From Berghia stephanieae (taxonomy: Eukaryota > Mollusca > Gastropoda > Nudibranchia > Aeolidiidae): DNA of 64,000 bases. This document shows, piece after piece, positions 24,689-36,913 of this stretch; the stretch's first letter is position 1, and each line of letters begins with the position of its first letter. The stretch spans positions 53,292,139-53,356,138 of the forward strand of contig CM067448.1 in NCBI GenBank assembly GCA_034508935.3. The letters run 5' to 3'. The notes below the pieces were generated by a model. The model saw only the letters and a program-made list of their open reading frames with translations, was not told the DNA's origin and did no database searches. The translations under genes and the position numbers were made by a program.

Positions 24689-25119
24689 CAGACGAATGAT
24701 CAGCAAGGTAATTCCAGCATCAAATATTAATATACAATCTCCATCGATTAATATTCATATTAACAATGCTCATGACATAAATCAAATACATTGAACACAT
24801 TCACAATTTCATACGAACGATCAATACTCATAAACAAAATTGATTATTCAGTAATTCCAGTATTTAGATTAACAATATTGTCATACATTTGAGACAATAC
24901 AAATCAAAAGATTTCAAAAAATCAAAAATGAATATATATGTGCATGTATTCGCTAATATCTTATATTATCTCTTCTACAACACAAAAATAAATCAACTAG
25001 TGCATAACCCAACAATCAGATAGAGATAGATATATGAATAGGTAAATAGATAGATAGATGGATAGATAAATAGATAAATATAGATAGATATATATATAGA
25101 TAGATAGAGAGAGAAAAAG

Positions 25120-25209
<90 letters not shown>

Positions 25210-25577
25210 GAGTGTTAGTTCACACTTTCATACAACAGGACGCCATGTAACTGTAACACGATACACTTGAGTGAATGCAATCTTGCGTAGAATCACAATC
25301 AGACATTCCATCAAACACACAGTACAATGCTACGGTCCCTGGTTCAAATCCCACTATTATACATAATGACAATCAGAAATGTGGGGGTTACAAATGATGA
25401 AAGAACCCTCAAACAGACTGCTACCCAGGTATTTGAGATCTAAGAAACCTGGTTAAAAGTTAACAATCAACACACAGACATACTGGCACCCAGGGATTTG
25501 CGAGCTACGAAACATGATTTAAAAATTCAATAAACACACAACCAGACTAACAATAAGGTATTCGTAACCCTATTACA
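22234..25577 (-). repeat. 5' LTR (element orientation) of the LARD-like element
   Basis: 3344 bases, matching 17007-20313 except for microsatellite lengths (longer CAT and GA runs here, a shifted ATT run) and a handful of substitutions such as CACAAC/CATAAC near 22718 and CTCCGG/CTCCAG near 23416. The internal 110-base duplication is present here too (22478-22588 and 24000-24113). Confidence 0.92.
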
Positions 25578-25868
25578 CGGGCACAAAGAGGAATACACTC
25601 AAATGCTTACATCATACATTCAAAATAACAAATATAATAATACATAACAGAGAGATGATTTACAAGGAAAAAATATCATCTCCCAAAACAATAACTGTGC
25701 ATTTTACTGTTTCCCTTCCAGTTAAGGACTCTGGCCAGGGCCAGGACAAAACCAAGTAATCTCATTCCAAGACAAAGACAGAAAGCATGTTGGAAAACAG
25801 ATATAAGGGGATAGAAGACATAGTATGTACCCCCTTGTCCACTATGGGAGGTCAGAAACCCCACCCAG
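25578..25868 (+). repeat. Mollusc-type 500-base repeat, copy 1, right half
   Basis: Resumes the copy broken at 17006 and ends at TATGGGAGGTCAGAAACCCCACCCAG, the common 3' end of the family. Confidence 0.85.
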
Positions 25869-25869
25869 G

Positions 25870-26055
<186 letters not shown>

Positions 26056-26240
26056 CTCAAAGTGAATATAGTGATAGGTACAGAGAGATTAAAGTGAAAA
26101 ACTAACCGAGGTTGAAGTACAGAGTGAACTTTATTGTTAGGTGTGTATGTGCTTTATTTGTTAATCGGAAATATCAAATAAACGTTTGTTTCATGTTGGC
26201 AATTGCCAGGAAATTAACATTTTAATTGAATCCTCTGTGT

Positions 26241-26440
<200 letters not shown>

Positions 26441-26633
26441 CAAAGTGAATGTAGTGATGAGTACAGAAAAATGAAAGTGAAAAAATTAACGAGACTTAAG
26501 AACTGAGTGAACTTTATTGATTTGTGTGAGCACGTGTATATGTTTGGAGGTCATTTCCGCGGCACTTAAAATATATATGGGGCTGTAAAAAAAAATATAG
26601 ATTTAAGTAAGATCAAAAGCACCGGAGAAAAAG

Positions 26634-26946
26634 TGACTGGTTCAAATAGGGCTCACAAACGGACTCCAAGATAAAACTATCAATGTAGTTAGTTTGAGGT
26701 CACCTAAAAGTCTCACCAAGACACAAGCACAGAATCCTTGTGAGAGAAATACAAAATTTAGAACAACAAATCTAACGTCACACAAAAGAGGGATGATATA
26801 CGAGGACAAACATATCATCTCCCAAAAACGACTATGCATTTAATTGTTTCCCTCCGTGCCAATGAATCCGGCCAGGAAAAGGATCAAGCCAAGACAAAGG
26901 CAGAAAGCAACTCTGATCCATGCAAGTCAAAAGATCCCACCAGGAA
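26634..26946 (+). repeat. Mollusc-type repeat, copy 2, 5'-truncated
   Basis: Begins at GGTTCAAATAGGG and shares TAGTTTGAGGTCACCTAAAAGTCTC, ATCATCTCCC and TTGTTTCCCTCC with the family. More diverged than the other copies. Confidence 0.75.
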
Positions 26947-27110
26947 GATGATGTGATAGTGGTGCTTGCACTAGAGTTGGTACTGATTACAATGAGGGCA
27001 GTGATGATGTGGTTGTGGAGATGATGTTACTGATGATGATGTGATAGTTGCTGTCGTAGTGGTGGTAGTTGTGGTAGAGATGGTGATGATGTCATGATGG
27101 TTCAGGGGTG
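26947..27110. repeat. Decayed GATGATGTGGT minisatellite fragment
   Basis: Short, diverged relative of the 1.9-kb array vocabulary. Confidence 0.7.
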
Positions 27111-27269
27111 AGAATGACTGGTCACAAAAATGGAGTTCAAGACCTATCTATGCGACGATAACGTATAAATTTGAATTTCATTAAAAATTTACTGGGATGC
27201 AATCAAAAATGTGTCTCGCAATAATTTCTGACACCACTCGGAGGAATTTCAAAAGTTGAGAGTGTAATT

Positions 27270-27775
27270 ACAACATATTGTAGTAGTAGTAAGAAAAGAT
27301 GGCGGTAGGGATGGTGATGTGATGGTGGTTGTAGTAGGGTCGTGATAGGGATGATGATATGGTGGTTGTAGCTGTAGAGGTGTTGGGAATGATGGTGTGG
27401 TGGTGGTTGTAATAGTTGTGGTAGGGATGATGTGGGGTGGTTGTAGTAGTGATAGTTGGGATGATGTGGTGGTGGAGGATGTAGTTGAATTGGTAGTAGG
27501 AAAAAATAAAAGGTGGTGGTTGTTGTAGTAGTGGTGGGAGGGATGATGATGTGATGGTAGTTGTAGTAGTAGTGGTTGTCGCTGTAGTGGTGGTGGTGGT
27601 AGGGATGATGATGTGGTGGTGGTTGTAGGTAGTAGTAGTGGTGGTGGGGGATGATGATGTGGTGGTGGTTGTAGTAGTAATGGTGTTAGGAATGATGATG
27701 TGATGGTTGTTGTAGTACAGGTGGTGGTTGTAAAAGTAGTGGTGATAGGGATGTTGATGTAGTGGTTGTGGTGAG
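27270..27775. repeat. Degenerate GTAGTGGTGG minisatellite
   Basis: GTGATGGTGGTTGTAGTAG and AGGGATGATGATGTGGTGG units, diverged. The 274-codon Thr/His/Pro frame on the minus strand is repeat-derived. Confidence 0.9.
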
Positions 27776-28956
27776 CCTTTTTAAAAGGCGGAATAGTGAT
27801 GGTGATGGGCGGAGATAAACCACCATTTAGGCGGAAGGTTCTCAGCCCTGTAAATATACAAAGAATTACATTGTGTGTCATTGAACTGGAGAATGCCTCT
27901 CTAAGAGCAAAGGGGGTAACAGAAATATTGTATATTAAGTTATCCAGGATATGCACGAAGGTAGCAAGACAGTGGTAGGTAAGGATAGCTATTTGCTCAA
28001 CTGAACCATTTGATGTAAGAGATGGAACAAACCAGGGATCTGCACTCAGCCCACTCATATTGGTTTGCTCCATCCTGTGGCGAGTCTACTTGCTGCTTGC
28101 CTAGATCTTCTTGCTGTTATGAGGGACTAGTTTTCTTTCTTTGTAAGTTAACTAAGGTTAACTCACTCAATCCTAGAGATTTTGACTACTTTTCGAAATT
28201 GAAAAAAGATGTATTAAAAATGAGCATGTACATAGATAGTTTTATTCAACTATCACTAACATTAACATGCAATAACTAAAAACATTAGCTTTGCTACTAC
28301 GCCTATAATTTGTCTCATAAATATGTAATAAATAAGCATGGGGTAAAAGTAACCCGGGTGAACTACGGATATAGTCGGTGTTAGGGTTGAGTGAGTTAAA
28401 TAATGTTGTAAAACCATCAATAACTTAAGATTTGATAACAAAGTAAGCTTATCGCTATATTTCGAAGTTGCAGGTTTTTAAAATTTTCCTTCAAAGGTTT
28501 TTTGAAGTCCAGGTGCTGACACTGGGCACATATGCATCAACCACCATCGCCACTTTTTCGCAGGTACCCTATCAGCATCGACTATCCCGTTTTCCTGCAA
28601 AGCCATTAAAAGCAAAACCAAACTTGTTCTTTCACCTTATTATGTTGACCTTAGGCTTTTACTTTTAATTAAGAATCCTATTTTGTTAATGGATTGAATT
28701 TATAGGACATCATTTCAGATATTTTGGTTTTTTAGAGACCTTTTTGTCATTCTGGTGTACAAGATAACATGGGGGTTGTTGTTATTTCTACTTCTACTTC
28801 AGCCAATGCTTTGTTTTATTATTTGAACATTCACTTTAATGTGTATTTCCTTCTGTAAACAAAGGATAAATTATTATGAAATCCTCCATCGTCTCGGGGC
28901 CGTTTTCATGAACACGGACTAGCGCTTAGTCTCTGGCTATTTCTTGACTTGAGAAA
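27776..28956. other. Unassigned DNA
   Basis: No gene with a recognisable domain. A plus-strand frame at 28022-28279 (85 codons, Cys-rich in the middle) has no supporting context. Confidence 0.4.
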
Positions 28957-28989
28957 ATCGGACTAAAATCACGGCACATTCGGACTACT

Positions 28990-29493
28990 TAAAAAAAAGG
29001 GTTTTGCGGCGCTTGCAACACATTTAGGTTATATCAGCGCCAGTAAAAAGTAAGAAAATGGGATAGTAAAAAGTTCTAGAATTACAATTAAAGCATCCAA
29101 GAAAAAGTAAGACAAAGGGGAACTGGGAACAAATAGGGATCAGATGTAGGTTCCAAGAGCATACCACCAATGTACTTAGTTTGAGATCACCTATAACTAT
29201 AAGTCTCATCCGGACACAAGCACACAATCCAACAAAGAGGAATACACTCAAATGCTTACATTATACATTAAAAATAACAAATATAATAATACATAACAGA
29301 GAGATGATTTACAAGGAAACAAATATCTCCCAAACAATAACTATGCATTTGACTGTTTCCCTCCCAGCCAGGACAAAACCAAGTAATCTCATTCCAAGAC
29401 AAAGACAGAAAGCATGTTGGAAAACAGATATAAGGGGATAGAAGACACAGTATGTACCTCCCTGCCCGCTATGGGAGGTCAGGATCCCCACCT
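28990..29493 (+). repeat. Mollusc-type 500-base repeat, copy 3, full length
   Basis: Good reference copy. It starts AAGGGTTTTGCGGCGCTTGC, passes TATATCAGCGCC, TTCTAGAATTACAATTAAAG and GAGATGATTTACAAGG, and ends TATGGGAGGTCAGGATCCCCACC. A roughly 28-base string GACTAAAATCACGGC.CATTCGGACTA lies on both sides (28961-28987 and 29534-29561). Confidence 0.9.
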
Positions 29494-29570
29494 AGTGGAT
29501 TTCATGTGAATGTGAGTTGACTAAGCAAGTCCGGGACTAAAATCACGGCGCATTCGGACTAAGTTTGGCT

Positions 29571-29803
29571 CATGGGTGAAAGTTACTCAATGATATTAAT
29601 CCTGCAAAGGCAGGTGATCAGAAAAAAAAAAATCCTGCAACTACCAATGAGAGGAAAAAACAGAAGTGCGGTTAATTATATAAACGACAGTTGCCGTTTT
29701 TTTTCATTTCGAATTCCGGCCAGACAAAAAAAAACGGCGAGACCTCTTTTTCAAAAATAAAAATCCGGCCATGCCGGATTTTTCCGGCGAACTTTCACCC
29801 ATG
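29571..29803. mobile_element. MITE with CATGGGTGAAAG terminal inverted repeats
   Basis: 233 bases bounded by CATGGGTGAAAGTT and its reverse complement AACTTTCACCCATG. The interior contains CCGGCCATGCCGG palindromic sequence and runs of A or T. The ends resemble those of the 301-base element at 45365-45665, suggesting one family. Confidence 0.65.
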
Positions 29804-29843
29804 GAGGTTGGCCAAGTTTTAGTCATTTGCCGAGGCAAGACAT

Positions 29844-30187
29844 TAAGGGGATAGAAGACACAGTAAGTGCCTCCCTTCCTGCCCATTATGGGAGGTAAGG
29901 AACCCCACTACGAGGAACGCACTCAAATGTTTACAAATCATATATAATATGTAAACAAAACATAAATACATCATATAAGAGAGATGATTTACAAGGAAAA
30001 AAAATATCTCCCAAAACGAACTATACATTTGACTGTATCCAGTCAGGACCAGGACAAAACCAAGTAATCTCATTCCAAGACACCAAGACACAGACAAGAC
30101 AGAAAGCTAGTTGGAAAACAGATATAGGGGGATAGAAGACACAGTAAGTACCACCCTGCCCACTATGGGAGGTCAGGAACCCCACCC
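29844..30187 (+). repeat. Mollusc-type repeat, copy 4 (two joined partial copies)
   Basis: A 3' piece (29844-29909, ending GGAACCCCACT) is followed directly by a second 5'-truncated copy (29910-30187) that starts in the middle at GAGGAACGCACTCAAATG. Confidence 0.85.
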
Positions 30188-30925
30188 AAGGGAGGCGGTC
30201 TGGAGATCCTATGGGGATAAAATTCATTATCCAAAATTGACATTCAACAAAGCAAAACAAAAATTCAATATAAAAATATAGTATTTGCTTTTATTTTAAG
30301 TCCTCTAAGGTAAAGCAAGTTGGTAAAATGCACATAAAATCATTTTTAATTGCTTTTCGTCTTGATGGCAAACAAAATCACTCTCAAAACTACTCCAAAC
30401 GAAAAGTTATAATAATAATACAGTGGAAGACAGATAACTCGACATACCATGTCGATGTTTTCCATCTCTCTCTCTATAGCATTAGATTTTCATTTAAAAT
30501 ATATATTTAAAAACAGACACTTGCTTTATTTTCCTCAATGAACTCATGATTGAAAACATTATTTTAAAAAATATTCTTCTTATTGGTACGATCAATATCT
30601 TTAAACACTATTATTATCCTTGTCTATGCGAGGATCTCAGCGGTAGGTACTGCTGACAATGGGTGTTGAGGTTGAGGAAGGGAAATAACGATCACGTCAG
30701 CCCATTATTTGGAAGCATGAGGCCCGTCTCCATTAAATGTTTTAAAAATCAGTTGTTAAAACAGAACGCTCGAAATGAGCAAGTTTTGTTTTCTTTCGGG
30801 AGTGTAGTGATTTCCCTTTTTGCATGATTTCCAAATCTGATTGTATATTCCGACTTAGGCAAAATAACTCTTTTGGCTTCAAAAAGATGGGTGGTCCTAT
30901 TATTTGAGAGCTCAAAATTCCTCAT
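30188..30925. other. Unassigned DNA
   Basis: No gene or named repeat seen. Confidence 0.4.
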
Positions 30926-31395
30926 CACTTGTTTGTTTTTAAAGGTTTTGCGGCGCTTGCAACACATTAAGGGCATATCAGCGCCAGTAAAAAAGGAAGA
31001 AAATGGGATAGTAAAAATTTCTAGAATTACAATTAAAGCACCCAAGAAAAGGTAAGACAAAAGGGAATTGGTTCAAATAGGAAACAGATGAAGATTCCAA
31101 GAGCACACTATCAAAGTACTTTAAGATCACCTAAGTCTAATCCAGACACAAGCACAGGTCTCAACTAAGAGGGATACACTCAAATGTTTACAAATCATAT
31201 ATAATATTTAAATAAAACAAAACAATAGTGCATAACAGAGAGATGATTTACAAGAAAAAAAATATGATCTAAAACTCTATACATTTGACTGTTTCCCTCC
31301 CAGCTAGGGCCTGGACAAAACCAAGTAATCTCATTCCAAGACAAAGACAAAGAAAGCATGTTGGAAAACAAATATAGGGGATAGAAGAAGGAACA
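30926..31395 (+). repeat. Mollusc-type repeat, copy 5
   Basis: Starts TTTTTAAAGGTTTTGCGGCG and runs to the GGGGATAGAAG block, with a diverged 3' end. Confidence 0.85.
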
Positions 31396-32295
31396 CCACC
31401 CCCTCCTCATCAGTGTTTAGGGAAGTGGCTTGTTCCAAAGTTTCGAGAAAGAGCGAGATATGCGAACCCGAACAGAAATCAAATTTACAACCATTTTGAT
31501 TTATATTAGTGAGCAGGGTACATCTATTTTTCATCCTAAAAAAGATAATCACTAAGGTGAAAGTCTAACTCTTACCAATGAGTACATCATGTATAAAATT
31601 TCGTCCATTTTCAAGTACCAACAATAAATAAATTAAATAGTAATCAAATGTAAGGCACCAGTATAAAAGAAGAACAAGAGTAGAATGAATGAACCACTGG
31701 AAGAGATGAGCAATAATAATAATAATAATGATAATAATAATAATAATCATATTAACAATTACCGATGGACTCCAACCTTTTAACAATCACACAGAATACA
31801 ACACAAAAGAAAGTTGAAGGTTATATATAAAAAAAAATTTAAAAAGACAAGCTGCATAAATTGAAACTTTTCTTGCAAATCATCTAAAACAAAAGACCCT
31901 GATAGTTAATTGACATACATAAAAACGTTTCTGAACGAATCCATTTTACATTGGAGATCAACTGCTGCTCAGATATTTCTCAATTTAATTATTTTTTTTG
32001 TTCATTGTACCAGAAGAAGTTTGCAATAGCTACGCCTTAGCATTTTTCACACTCTTCGGGTAATTCTAATGAATTTGATGTAACGTATATCACCAAATTT
32101 TCAGCAGTGATTGGGTAGCTGGGAGTGTTAGATCTGGCAGTAAGTCCTTTACTATAGACTAACGACCTATCCATAGAGGGTAAGCAAGCAATTGCTAATG
32201 TCCATTTCAAACTATATAAAACAGGATAACAGGACCTTGCTTATTGTAAAATTTTATCTTTCTACGACAAAATAACTTCTAAAGCATAAAATGAA
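31396..32295. other. Unassigned DNA with a short AAT microsatellite
   Basis: A small AAT run lies at 31710-31747. A minus-strand frame near 31400-31552 (NGCKFDFCSGSHISLFLETL) looks somewhat protein-like but has no context. Confidence 0.35.
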
Positions 32296-32441
32296 GAAAT
32301 AAGAAGAGAAGAAGAAGAAGAAGAAGAAGAAGAAGAAGAAGAAGAAGAAGAAGAAGAAGAAGAAGAAGAAGAAAGAAGAAGAGAGAAGAAGAAGAAGAAG
32401 AAGAAGAAGGGGAGAGAGAGAGAGAGAGGAGAGAGAGGGGA

Positions 32442-32491
<50 letters not shown>

Positions 32492-32506
32492 AGAGAGAGA
32501 GAGAGT
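32296..32506. repeat. GAA then GA microsatellite
   Basis: About 110 bases of GAA units followed by GA/GGA units. Confidence 0.95.
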
Positions 32507-32509
32507 GTT

Positions 32510-32884
32510 ATGCATTGATTTTCTATTTATTTTCCAATCCCTACCCAACATCTGTCATCCGAGGACACCACTGGCCTTGTTTGTCTAGACTGACGTCATA
32601 AAAATATGAGTGTCACCAAAATGTATGCAACTAAGCACAGGTTTCAAGATTTGACACAAGACACGATGGATATTTTTTCATCCATCTACCATGGAGCCAC
32701 CCGAGTGCTTTTCACAGAAAAAGGTTTAACACTGCAAAAACAGCGGAACATTTCAAAGAAAATCCCAAAATTCCGCGGATCCGAGGAAGATTGTCATCAC
32801 CGACTCGACTCAAGTTATTGAATTATAGTCTATTGGAATGAAAGCTTCAATTCCATTCACAAAGTCATATGTCTTCTCATCATT
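32510..32884. other. Unassigned DNA
   Basis: One plus-strand frame (32606-32821, 71 codons) has no recognised domain. Confidence 0.35.
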
Positions 32885-33352
32885 TTGTTTTTAAGGCGCT
32901 TGCAACATTTTAAGGTCATATCAGCACGAGTAAAAAAAAGAAGGAAGAAAATGGGATAGTGAAAAGTTCTAGAGTTACAATTAAACCACCCACGAAAAGA
33001 TAAGACAAAGGGGAATTGGTTCAAATAGGAAACAGATGTAGATTCCAAGAGCACACTATCATATTACTTAGAGATCACCTAAAAGTCGCATAGGTCCCCA
33101 CTAAAAGGAACACATTCAAATGTTTACAAATCAAATATAATCGGTAAACAAAACAAAATACAGTGCATAACACAGAGACGATTTACAATGAAAAAAATTA
33201 TCATCTCCCAAAACTATACATTTGATTGTTTCCCTCTCAGCCAGGAAATACGACCAGGATCAGGACAAACCAAGACTGAAATCAATTGGAAAACAGATAC
33301 AGAGGGATAGAAGACTCAGCAAGTACCTCTCTGCCCACTAAGGGAGTGTCTT
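32885..33352 (+). repeat. Mollusc-type repeat, copy 6
   Basis: Contains TTTTTAAGGCGCTTGCAAC at the start and the CTCTGCCCACTAAGGGAG block at the end, so it is nearly full length. Confidence 0.85.
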
Positions 33353-33354
33353 CT

Positions 33355-34218
33355 GTTGATCAAATTAAAGCTTGAATTCCAAATGACTATTTATTTCTTC
33401 GAGCTTCAAGCAGCAGCATTTGTATTCCATCCACCATAGTGAAAATCTGATAACTCTCACAACACGTTGTTATTGTCAGATGCAAAATAATCATAATTAA
33501 CAAATGAGTGGAGTCCATGGGTTGCCACCATCTTTTGAAAGAACGACGTATGTGTACACACAATACATAATAAAAAAACAAGCATGAAGAAATTGGATTA
33601 AAATAAAAATCATTATAATATGGTACCAATAATCGTGTTTCATCATCTCTCAATTCAGCCTCTGAAGCAATTGCATATATACATTCCAATAATATCTATT
33701 AACTTAATCATCATCAACATTATCAAAGTACCGTTTCTTTTTTGATTGATCGACTCGTTGAAAAATAGGCAAACAAAACCAATCATCACACAGGAACCTG
33801 CAAAAGAAAAGGATCGATATCAGATTTAATGATTCGATGACAGAAATTCTTCTTTTAACATCAACAAAAAAAAAAAAAAAAAAAAGAAATGAAAGGGAGG
33901 AGGGGGATGAAGAAAAAAAACCCGGATTAAACTACACACCTCAAGAAAATAACTATCACCTAGGATATAATAATTGTAAACATTTTTAAAATTTAAAATG
34001 TATGATGGGATACATGGAGAGGGAAGAAATGTCAGACTTGTTTGATGCCTGTTATAAATATAAGGTTGCAAAAACCATACCTTGTTCACCAATAATAATA
34101 TTTCTATAGCACTTATATGCCAAGAAGACCTCAAAGCGCATTACATCTATTAAATAAAGCTGATACAGTGTAGGTAAAATTCCTACAATTACATTCATCT
34201 GATTGTATTGTTTAAATT
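33355..34218. other. Unassigned DNA
   Basis: Mostly AT-rich with a poly-A stretch near 33867-33885. No other gene seen besides the possible PPP4R1 end noted at 33775-33801. Confidence 0.35.
33775..33801 (-). CDS. PPP4R1: Candidate last coding exon of PPP4R1
   Basis: On the minus strand a strong acceptor (CCTTTTCTTTTGCAG) is followed at about 33799 by GTT CCT GTG TGA, which would join in phase to the exon ending at 36029 and close the protein with ...HHQT-VPV. This is only one of two options; reading on past 36029 also gives an open tail to 35927. Confidence 0.25.
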
Positions 34219-34456
34219 CTTTAAAGGTTTTAACAGCGCTTGCAACACATTTAGGTCAAATCAGTGCTAGCAAAATTTAAAATTTTTAAAAATTATAAAA
34301 TTACTAAAGCACTCAAAGTAAAACCAAGATGATGTTATCAATGTACTTAGTTTGAGATTTCCTACAAGTAACAGACAGCACAGAATCCAAGTAAGAGGAA
34401 CATACTCAAATATTTACAAGATATGTGTGTTCAAAACAAAAATATACCGATCAGTA
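34219..34456 (+). repeat. Mollusc-type repeat, copy 7, left half
   Basis: Starts TTTAAAGGTTTTAACAGCGCTTGC and is interrupted at 34456 by the inverted-repeat transposon that follows; it resumes at 35320. Confidence 0.8.
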
Positions 34457-35319
34457 CAGTAGAACATGAAAGTAACGTACTCGGAAATAGCGAGTAAAAT
34501 CTAAATCCCCGTTTTTTCCCCTTATTTGAGTCAATAAAATTAGCATGAAAGTAGCGAGTATGAAAAAGAGGTCAACTCGGAAATAACGAACATTTCCTGC
34601 CCCAGCCTAGGACTGCGAACGAAGTAAAGCAAAACAAGAGACAATGGCAATTTAAATATTTTTAGCCTAGCCTCTTTTCTTTTCTTATTTTTCGTTACGA
34701 GTAATATTACATAGTAGCCTAGTCTGTAGTAGTACATAATAGGCGAAACAAATTTGGGTGGGGGTTGGGTTTGTGTGCGTGTGTGTGTATTGGGGGTGGG
34801 GGTCAATTATTCACCCAATGTGTTGCCACGCGAAGCGCGAGGTAAGCACATGTCAACATGCCTCACTTCGCAACATCGGTCATCGAGTAGCATCGTTAAC
34901 GAACGACACGATCAGCGAGAGAGGGGAGTGTGGAACCATTATTTCAATGGGTCAGTGATTGAGTGATGCGCTTGCTTACCTCATCAAACATGCCGAGTGC
35001 ATACAAACACTCGCGCGCACACGCAAACACGCACACACACACACAAATTTCTATGTTCTTGTTTTTTTTCTAGTCATGATTTTACTTGAAAAAAAAAACA
35101 AAACACAAAAAACAAATAAAAAAACAACAAAAAAACAAGCATTCTGCCACTTCTGTGAATAAATTGAAATAGGGGTGACAGCTTTTACTCGAATTACACA
35201 CTGAGGGGAATAACCAGCAATATTATAACCTTTCCTGGCAACTCGGGAATAGCGAGAACTCGGAAATAGCGAGTAATCAGGAGTGGACCCGTCGAACTCG
35301 CTATTTCCGAGTTCTACTG
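34457..35319. mobile_element. pogo/Tigger-like non-autonomous DNA transposon
   Basis: 863 bases bounded by CAGTAGAAC and GTTCTACTG with TA on each side (34455-34456 and 35320-35321), as in the Tc1/mariner superfamily. ACTCGGAAATAGCGAGT blocks lie near both ends, partly repeated, as in pogo-like elements. The interior has no transposase-like frame. Inserted into repeat copy 7. Confidence 0.8.
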
Positions 35320-35556
35320 TACCAGTACACAGCAAAGAGATGATTTACAAGGGAAAAAATATCACCCCAAAACTAAAACTATACATTTGACTGTTTCCCT
35401 CTCAACCAAGGACTCTGACCAGAGTCAGGACAAAACCAAGTTATCCCGTTCCAAGACAAAGAAAAAAAGCAACCTGGAAAACAGATTTAGGGGGATAGAA
35501 AACACAGCAAGTGAGCTCCTGCCCACCATGGGAAGTCAAAGACCCTACCCAATGGT
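35320..35556 (+). repeat. Mollusc-type repeat, copy 7, right half
   Basis: Resumes at TACCAGTACACAGCAAAGAGATG and ends with CCCACCATGGGAAGTCAAAGACCC. Confidence 0.8.
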
Positions 35557-35724
35557 ACTGCAAGTCTTTGTACTAACTCCCAACAGAAATATGACAAAAA
35601 CAAAAGGAAAGAAAGAGAGAATTTAAAAGACCACAAATAAAACAAGGGGACATGAGTTGACAGCTCTTTAAATCAAAACTCATTGTTGTGGATAGCTCAT
35701 ACAGTAGAGTCCACAATCTCCCCG

Positions 35725-35935
35725 GCCAGGCGGAGTTGTCGAACTAGTAAGGTCATGGGTTCGAGTCCCCATTGCTGTCGCAAAGATTTTACTCTCTGTT
35801 GTCTTCTGGCACTTTCCTACTCACTTCATTTCTTGTTATTATCAACATAAGTGCCTGCTCCACTCACACTTTTCTGAATTAAAAGTTCATCGTTGCCGAT
35901 TTTCGATGTGGCTTTAATGGCAAGGCTTAACCATA
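35725..35935 (+). repeat. Possible tRNA-derived SINE
   Basis: CCAGGCGGAGTTGTCGAAC followed by GGTCATGGGTTCGAGTCCCC resembles the A and B boxes of a Leu/Ser-type tRNA, with a non-tRNA body after it. Only one copy is seen here, so family status is unproven. Confidence 0.45.
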
Positions 35936-36734
35936 ACATTTTGACATTTCAAAAAACTGACATTGTGGTTCCCCATTCAACTGGTATCCCGTGCTGACAG
36001 ATAATTTAATATTTCCCCAAATACTTACAGTTTGGTGGTGCTGGGAAAGGTCAGTCTTAGTCTGCTGAGAGGAGAAGTATCGAACATCTTTGTCTTTGTC
36101 CTTCCTCAGCTCGTGTAACGTCTCCACCAAGTCACTGTGGTGAGGATTTGACTGACTCGTAAAGTATTCTGAAATAAAGTAGAAAGCGGACAGGGACTGT
36201 GAATTGCTATGCTTTCAAGACTGATGATGCATTGAAGCGGGTTGCCAATTCGGGTGGCAAAAATTAACTGAACTTTTACGCTAACACATAGACCAACCCA
36301 TTTCTGAGTGTTGAACTCCAGTAAAAAGTTAGACATTACTCTCCTTTTTTTCCGTTTAGCAGGCATTGGAAAATATACTGAGGGTTTATAACATACTGAA
36401 TTCCGTAAATATATGGAAAATTGATTAAACCGCAACTTGAAATCACACAATGGGTGCCACTTCAAAAAATATATTATATGTTTGGATTCCAACCTTGAAA
36501 ATCAGGGTCGTGTGAAGACAATCAAGGGCATCTCTCATTCCCCTCTCAGATTTAATGTTCAAAGATCACATCACAGTCACCACCAATTAATAACTCAACG
36601 ATACACACACACAAGAGAGATTACACATAATTTTGTATGTTGGTACGTTATATCTGGTTAGCGGATTGTTGTGAGTAGTTTACCTAAATGCATAGCATAA
36701 ATAATGAAGTTGGGAGGGATTTAGTCATAAAGTT

Positions 36735-36829
<95 letters not shown>

Positions 36830-36833
36830 AGAG

Positions 36834-36913
<80 letters not shown>

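Larger units (their letters stand above)
17007..25577 (-). mobile_element. LTR retrotransposon with giant 3.3-kb LTRs (LARD-like), broken / non-autonomous
   Basis: Two long direct repeats, 17007-20313 and 22234-25577, begin TGTAGTAGGG and end CCCTATTACA on the plus strand, giving TG...CA LTR ends. A CGGG target duplication flanks them. On the minus strand the interior (1920 bases) begins two bases after the LTR with TGGGGGCTCGTCCGGGAT, the tRNA-Pro primer site known from murine leukaemia virus, and ends with an AGGGGGAGTAA polypurine tract. No pol domain was recognised, so it cannot be placed in a family and resembles large retrotransposon derivatives. The LTRs differ by only about five substitutions outside microsatellites, so it is young. 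Treated as a fossil. Confidence 0.9.

Noticed and set aside
24365-24794. Open frames over GA tracts in the giant LTR
   Set aside because: Repeat-derived Ser-Leu and Arg-Glu runs; no domain.
17007-25577. Plain segmental duplication of 3.3 kb
   Set aside because: TG...CA ends, a CGGG target duplication, a primer site and a polypurine tract at the inner edges mark the copies as LTRs.
27249-28073. 274-codon minus-strand open frame
   Set aside because: Mostly Thr/His/Pro from a degenerate minisatellite, with an unassigned N-terminal part lacking any domain.
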